This document shows positions 60,296 through 64,000 of a stretch of 64,000 nt of DNA, in pieces. Numbering within the stretch: position 1 is the stretch's first letter; every line of letters begins with the position of its first letter. The DNA lies in NCBI RefSeq assembly GCF_005497185.1, contig NZ_RJTN01000019.1:32268-96267 (forward strand), in the 5' to 3' direction. The DNA comes from Pectobacterium polonicum (GTDB lineage: Bacteria > Pseudomonadota > Gammaproteobacteria > Enterobacterales > Enterobacteriaceae). The translations under genes were made by a program, and so were the position numbers. Under the pieces are notes generated by a model. That model saw only the letters and a list, made by a program, of their open reading frames with translations. It was not told the DNA's origin and made no database searches.

Positions 60296-61291
60296 TCAGG
60301 TACGGCTAGGTAGATTGATGGAAAACGGCAGACTACCAGCGAGTACGTCATTAATCTGGCTGTCTACCTCATCAAAGAGCGCATAGCGTCGGCGGTATTC
60401 TGCCCGCTTGCGGCTGGGAATTTCCTGTTCAGACTTTCTCGGAAGAGATAACGGCAGCGTAATGTTGCCATCAGGCCGCGGTTGACCACCGTGAGCGAAA
60501 AGGAAAGCATTGTAGTCGGCCAGAAAAACATGGCGTTTCTTACTGCGATAGCGCCAGTGTTTATAGATGTGCGTTTCGTTACTGACGGCGATAACGTGCG
60601 CCAGATTAAGGCCACGTGCCAGGTTAAGCAGGCCTTCCAGAAGAATGCGCTTGGGGAACAGGCTGTGGCAATCTCGCGTCGCCCCCTGAATAACGTGATG
60701 CGGCGTTTGTGCATCCGGCCCCTGGATTCCACCGACAAACAGGCTCATTTCCCCCTCAATGCGCAGGATGGAGAACGTCATCTGTGCCAGCACGTGCTCG
60801 CTGGTCTCAAGCTGTAGGGAAAGCTCACCTTCCTTACACATTTGATCGTTAGTCATCAGGCGAAGCGTGTAATTTTCATCGCTTTTTCCCTGAAAATTGG
60901 CCAAAACGTTACCGTTACCGTTCTGGCTATATAGCAAACGCTGGCGGTGTGGCGGCAATGATTGAATAAAACGGTAATGATCCATTAAGGCCGTACAGGT
61001 TTGATGTGTCGGCAGTGACGCCATCAGGTAGGGGCGCTGGAGCTTACTGTAAAGTTGATTGCCGTTACGTCGAAAAATATCCTGCACGGGATAATTAACG
61101 ATAAAGCTGAGCCATTTCATGGTCAGCAGCGGGTGAAGCATCACTCGGGATGTATATTTTATACGCCACTGGAGACTCTCCCAGCGCCGATCCGGCTTAT
61201 GTTTACCCGTTGCTAATGCCAGTAACAGGGAAAATGCGGCACGAAATTGGGTCTTCGTACTGCCAAGTGATTGTGTAGAGGTAATGTCCAT
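60296..61291 (-). CDS. VirK/YbjX-family protein (DUF535)
   Basis: Protein of 331 residues from ATG 61291; an upstream in-frame start at 61333 would add a hydrophobic stretch with no ribosome binding site. The family features are RRWESLQWRIKYTSR near residue 35 and GGIQGPDA, then HKRILLEG-type (FPKRILLEGLLNLARGL) and FLADYNAFL. Relatives such as YbjX, SomA and VirK are linked to envelope integrity, peptide resistance and virulence in enteric bacteria, but the reaction is unknown. Confidence 0.85.
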   Translation of the reverse strand: MDITSTQSLGSTKTQFRAAFSLLLALATGKHKPDRRWESLQWRIKYTSRVMLHPLLTMKWLSFIVNYPVQDIFRRNGNQLYSKLQRPYLMASLPTHQTCTALMDHYRFIQSLPPHRQRLLYSQNGNGNVLANFQGKSDENYTLRLMTNDQMCKEGELSLQLETSEHVLAQMTFSILRIEGEMSLFVGGIQGPDAQTPHHVIQGATRDCHSLFPKRILLEGLLNLARGLNLAHVIAVSNETHIYKHWRYRSKKRHVFLADYNAFLFAHGGQPRPDGNITLPLSLPRKSEQEIPSRKRAEYRRRYALFDEVDSQINDVLAGSLPFSINLPSRT

Positions 61292-61539
61292 GAATGCCAC
61301 CATGATTAAGATGACGAAATCGTAACGGGACATTCATCAATGAAACTAAAATAGCGACGCCTAAAAAGCAGCGCTCTCTTATTCGTTGAAGATTAGTTTA
61401 AGATAGCCGCTAACCTAATGGCGATCGTTTAAGCATCGAGAAACACAGGGCGCCCCCTGCGGGAACCTCACCCGGTGTTTCCCCTAACAACGGATTTAAG
61501 TGACCAGTATTAGGCGCTCGCTTGTTTTTCCGCGTGCAC

Positions 61540-62724
61540 TCAGCGTAACGCCGTTTTTCCTCCAGACAGCACCAGCCAGGTCATCATCCCCCCAATTAGT
61601 CCCCAAAATGCCGCGCCAACGCCCCACAGCGTTAATCCAGATGCGGTAATCAGGAAAGTGACCACCGCCGCATCGCGCTGTTTTTCATCCAGCAAGGCGC
61701 GGTACAGGCTGCCCGAAATCGTGCTGAGCAGCGCCAAACCGGCAATAGCGTGAATCAGTGGCTGCGGCAGCGCGGTAAAAAGCTGCCCGATCGATCCGCC
61801 GAAAACGCCCGCCAGTAGATAAAACCCACCAGCAGCGACAGCGGCAAGATAGCGTTTTTTTGGATCGGGATGCACATCCGACCCCATACAGATCGCGGCA
61901 GTAATCGCGGCAATACACACGGAAAAACCGCCGAACGGCGTCAAGATCAACGCGATTAATGCCGTAATGGTAATCAGCGGCGACACGGGAACCTGATAGC
62001 CCGCGGCTTTTAGCGTGGCAACGCCCGGTGCGTTCTGCGACGCCATGGTGACAATGAAAAACGGAATACCGACGCCCAACAGCGACGACAACGAAAAATG
62101 CGGCGCAATGAATTCCGGCACGGTAAATACTAGCGGCGAATCAGAAACTGCAATTTGTCCACGCCACAACGCCAGCAACAGGCCAGCAAGCAGCGTTAGC
62201 ACAATGGCAAAGCGGGGTAGCATCCGACGGCTGAGCAAATAGGTCACACACATCGCGAAAGTCAGCCAGAAATCCTGTTGCAGAGCAAGAAAGGCATCCG
62301 CGCCAAAACGCAGCAGAATACCTGCCAACATCGCAGCAGAAATGGCTTGTGGAATGACGTTCATCAAACGGGCAAACAGGCCCGTAACCCCGCAGATAAA
62401 AATAAGCGCAGAAGCAAACAGGAACACGCCGATCGCCTCATTGAGCGACGTACCCGGCAAGCTGGTGACCAATAGCGCTGCCCCCGGCGTTGACCACGCG
62501 GCCAGTATCGGTGCACGGTAATACAGCGATAGGCTAATGGAAGCCAGCCCTTGGGCAATGCCCAACATGCTTAACCAGCCACCGATTTGTAGCGTACTGG
62601 CACCTGCCGCTTCCGCCGCCTGAAAAATGATGGCAGCCGAGCTGGTGTACCCCACCAGTACCGCCACAAAACCGGCGATAAAGGTCGAAAACGTGACATC
62701 TTTTAGCGCAAATGACGCAGGCAT
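61540..62724 (-). CDS. ydcO: BenE-family benzoate/H+ symporter-like transporter (YdcO)
   Basis: Inner-membrane transporter of 394 residues with about eleven hydrophobic segments. The BenE features are VAVLVGYTSSAAIIFQAAEAAGAS, LYYRAPILAAWSTPGAAL and QAISAAMLAGILLRFG. It is divergent from an XRE-cupin regulator exactly as ydcO is from ydcN in E. coli. True substrate is unproven. ATG 62724 lies 22 bases from a palindrome that probably controls it. Confidence 0.9.
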   Translation of the reverse strand: MPASFALKDVTFSTFIAGFVAVLVGYTSSAAIIFQAAEAAGASTLQIGGWLSMLGIAQGLASISLSLYYRAPILAAWSTPGAALLVTSLPGTSLNEAIGVFLFASALIFICGVTGLFARLMNVIPQAISAAMLAGILLRFGADAFLALQQDFWLTFAMCVTYLLSRRMLPRFAIVLTLLAGLLLALWRGQIAVSDSPLVFTVPEFIAPHFSLSSLLGVGIPFFIVTMASQNAPGVATLKAAGYQVPVSPLITITALIALILTPFGGFSVCIAAITAAICMGSDVHPDPKKRYLAAVAAGGFYLLAGVFGGSIGQLFTALPQPLIHAIAGLALLSTISGSLYRALLDEKQRDAAVVTFLITASGLTLWGVGAAFWGLIGGMMTWLVLSGGKTALR

Positions 62725-62746
62725 GGTATAGCATCCCACACTTATC

Positions 62747-62762
62747 GTGCGTTATAACGCAC
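62747..62762. promoter_or_regulatory. YdcN-type operator 1
   Basis: Perfect 16-bp palindrome GTGCGTTATAACGCAC, 22 bases before the ydcO start. It is identical to the second copy 37 bases away. Confidence 0.8.
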
Positions 62763-62782
62763 AGAAAGCGTTAACATAGCAG

Positions 62783-62800
62783 TGTGCGTTATAACGCACA
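62783..62800. promoter_or_regulatory. YdcN-type operator 2
   Basis: Perfect 18-bp palindrome TGTGCGTTATAACGCACA, just before the ribosome binding site of the regulator gene. With the first copy it frames the divergent promoters. Confidence 0.8.
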
Positions 62801-62817
62801 AGCAGGAGCCAGCATCA

Positions 62818-63375
62818 ATGTCTGATGAGTTAACTTGCCGTATTGGCGATACATTGAAAGCGTTAAGGCAGGATAAAAACTGGAGCCTCACGCGAGCAGC
62901 GGAAGAAACGGGTGTCAGTAAAGCGATGCTCGGCCAGATCGAGCGCGGTGAATCCAGCCCGACGGTCGCTACCCTATGGAAAATTGCGACAGGTCTGAAT
63001 GTTGCGTTCTCCACCTTTATTGAACCGATGCTCACGGATGACGATGTAACGTATCGCTCAGGGACAGGTTCAACATTCAGGGAAAATGAGGCGGGAATGC
63101 ACGTTGTGCCACTCTTTCCTTACGACGAAAAACTGCGTTTCGATATGCTGGTGATTGAACTGGCTGCGGGTGCCAATAGCACGTCATCGCCACATGAAAA
63201 CGGGGTGATCGAGCATATTATTGTGTTGGAGGGTCAGTTGGAGATGACCATTGATGGGCAGACCCACTTATTGTCCACCGGTGACGCCCTGCGTTTTGCC
63301 GCCGACAGAGAACACCGCTATCACAACCCGACCGACACTGCGGTGCGCTTCCACGATTTGATTCACTACCCATGA
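62818..63375 (+). CDS. ydcN: XRE-cupin transcriptional regulator (YdcN-like)
   Basis: DNA-binding regulator of 185 residues. An N-terminal XRE helix-turn-helix (residues 8-62, LTRAAEETGVSKAMLGQIERGESSPTVATLWKIA) is joined to a C-terminal cupin (about 110-180, EHIIVLEGQLEMTIDG, then TGDALRFAAD) that would bind a small effector. ATG 62818 has AGGAG nine bases away. It is divergent from ydcO, with two identical palindromes between them, so it very likely represses both genes. Confidence 0.92.
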   Translation: MSDELTCRIGDTLKALRQDKNWSLTRAAEETGVSKAMLGQIERGESSPTVATLWKIATGLNVAFSTFIEPMLTDDDVTYRSGTGSTFRENEAGMHVVPLFPYDEKLRFDMLVIELAAGANSTSSPHENGVIEHIIVLEGQLEMTIDGQTHLLSTGDALRFAADREHRYHNPTDTAVRFHDLIHYP

Positions 63376-63503
63376 CCTGAGCATGTATCTCTCAATGGAT
63401 TTACAAAGTAAACAAATAGATATTGATAGCAAAAGAACGTATTAGACAATCTATAGGTAAGACATAGAATTTCTTCCCATTCGTTTAATGGGGTTAACGT
63501 TCT

Positions 63504-64000
63504 ATGGGTCAGTTAAAAGACAATACCGCGCATCGTGCGAGTTTATTCTCACGGTGCATTACGCCGTTATTATTGTTCTCCGTATTTTCGGCTACGTCAT
63601 CAGAGGCAACGGCCAAATTAACCATTGCGATGGATGGCGCTTCTCCGCCTTATAACTACAGTACCTCAAACGGAAAAATCGAGGGGTTTGAAGTAGACCT
63701 TATTAACGACCTGTGCAAAAGAATCAACGAAGAATGCACCGTCATTAGCCAGTCCTGGGAAGGGATTATTCCTGCACTGCTCGCCAAAAGATACGATGCC
63801 ATCATGTCGGGAATTTCTATCACGGAAGAGCGAAAAAAACAGATAGATTTTACCCATCCTTATTCAACCACCCCCAGTTGGCTGGTTGGTTCAGAGGCGC
63901 TGTTTAAAAACATCACCACATCAGACGCCGCTATCGCCGCGCTTAAAGGGAAATCACTCGGCGTACAGCGCGGGACCATTCAGCAAGCGATTGCCGATAA
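63504..64000 (+). CDS. Family-3 ABC binding protein (partial)
   Basis: N-terminal 165 residues of a periplasmic amino-acid or opine-type binding protein, cut by the window end. A signal peptide (ITPLLLFSVFSATSSEATA) precedes KLTIAMDGASPPYNYS, then GFEVDLINDLCKRINEEC and DAIMSGISITEERKKQIDFTHPY, all family-3 hallmarks. The pattern KRINEECTVISQSWEGIIPALLAKRYDAI is that of the lysine-arginine-ornithine/octopine subgroup. The transporter genes presumably follow beyond the window. Confidence 0.9.
   Translation, partial: MGQLKDNTAHRASLFSRCITPLLLFSVFSATSSEATAKLTIAMDGASPPYNYSTSNGKIEGFEVDLINDLCKRINEECTVISQSWEGIIPALLAKRYDAIMSGISITEERKKQIDFTHPYSTTPSWLVGSEALFKNITTSDAAIAALKGKSLGVQRGTIQQAIAD

Overview
The window is chromosomal DNA from an enterobacterium, most likely a soft-rot Pectobacterium or a close relative. 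The evidence is the conserved gyrB-recF-dnaN-dnaA / rpmH-rnpA-yidD-yidC-mnmE block, E. coli-like gene pairs (qorB/ytfH, ydcO/ydcN, yieE-adeP-yieH, aegA), a complete PGA (hms-type) polysaccharide operon, plant-sugar catabolic genes and ERIC-type intergenic repeats. I saw no rRNA, tRNA, CRISPR array, transposase or prophage.

Layout. (1) 1-9003: an operon for a peptide-type ABC importer (binding protein, two permeases, a fused double ATPase cut by the window edge) that also encodes two nucleoside hydrolases and a DapA-like aldolase, with a divergent LysR regulator. (2) 9049-10566: an AT-rich three-gene cassette of Hcp (type VI tube protein), a pesticin/T4-lysozyme-like muramidase and an LprI-like lipoprotein-size periplasmic protein that looks like its immunity partner. 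(3) 10820-16458: yidA, a beta-glucoside PTS operon (IIB-IIC-IIA-6-phospho-beta-glucosidase) and its divergent AscG-like repressor. (4) 16459-22831: a chemoreceptor with a sigma-28 promoter and a CRP site, then a GntR regulator / hexuronate-type MFS transporter / uxuA cluster, then a short relic of a chemoreceptor 3' end and a GFA-family protein. (5) 22987-34926: an MFS transporter and the replication/ribosome/membrane-insertase core. (6) 34994-38611: a DUF6933-like protein, an acyltransferase, and the qorB-ytfH pair. (7) 38720-49304: pgaABCD, and divergent from it a WYL regulator of the BrxR/CapW type, a membrane diguanylate cyclase and an SmvA-type efflux pump. (8) 49396-54059: three outer-membrane lipoprotein genes (CsgG-like, DUF4810, DUF799) and the aegA oxidoreductase with a HydN-like ferredoxin. 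(9) 54248-57505: yieE, adeP, yieH. (10) 57766-64000: an amino-acid ABC importer without an ATPase gene, a VirK/YbjX protein, the benE-type transporter with its XRE-cupin regulator, and the start of another family-3 binding protein.

How the parts connect. Several modules form self-contained regulator/target sets with visible operator-like palindromes: the AscG-type site before the PTS operon, two identical palindromes between benE and its regulator, a 25-bp inverted repeat between the GntR regulator and the MFS gene, and a LysR-type T-N11-A site. The diguanylate cyclase beside pgaABCD fits the known c-di-GMP control of PGA synthesis. The most notable less-described items are the Hcp-muramidase-immunity cassette, the WYL regulator standing next to the diguanylate cyclase instead of a phage-defence system, the nucleoside-hydrolase-loaded ABC operon, and a family of intergenic hairpin modules, one copy of which lies inside an ERIC element.
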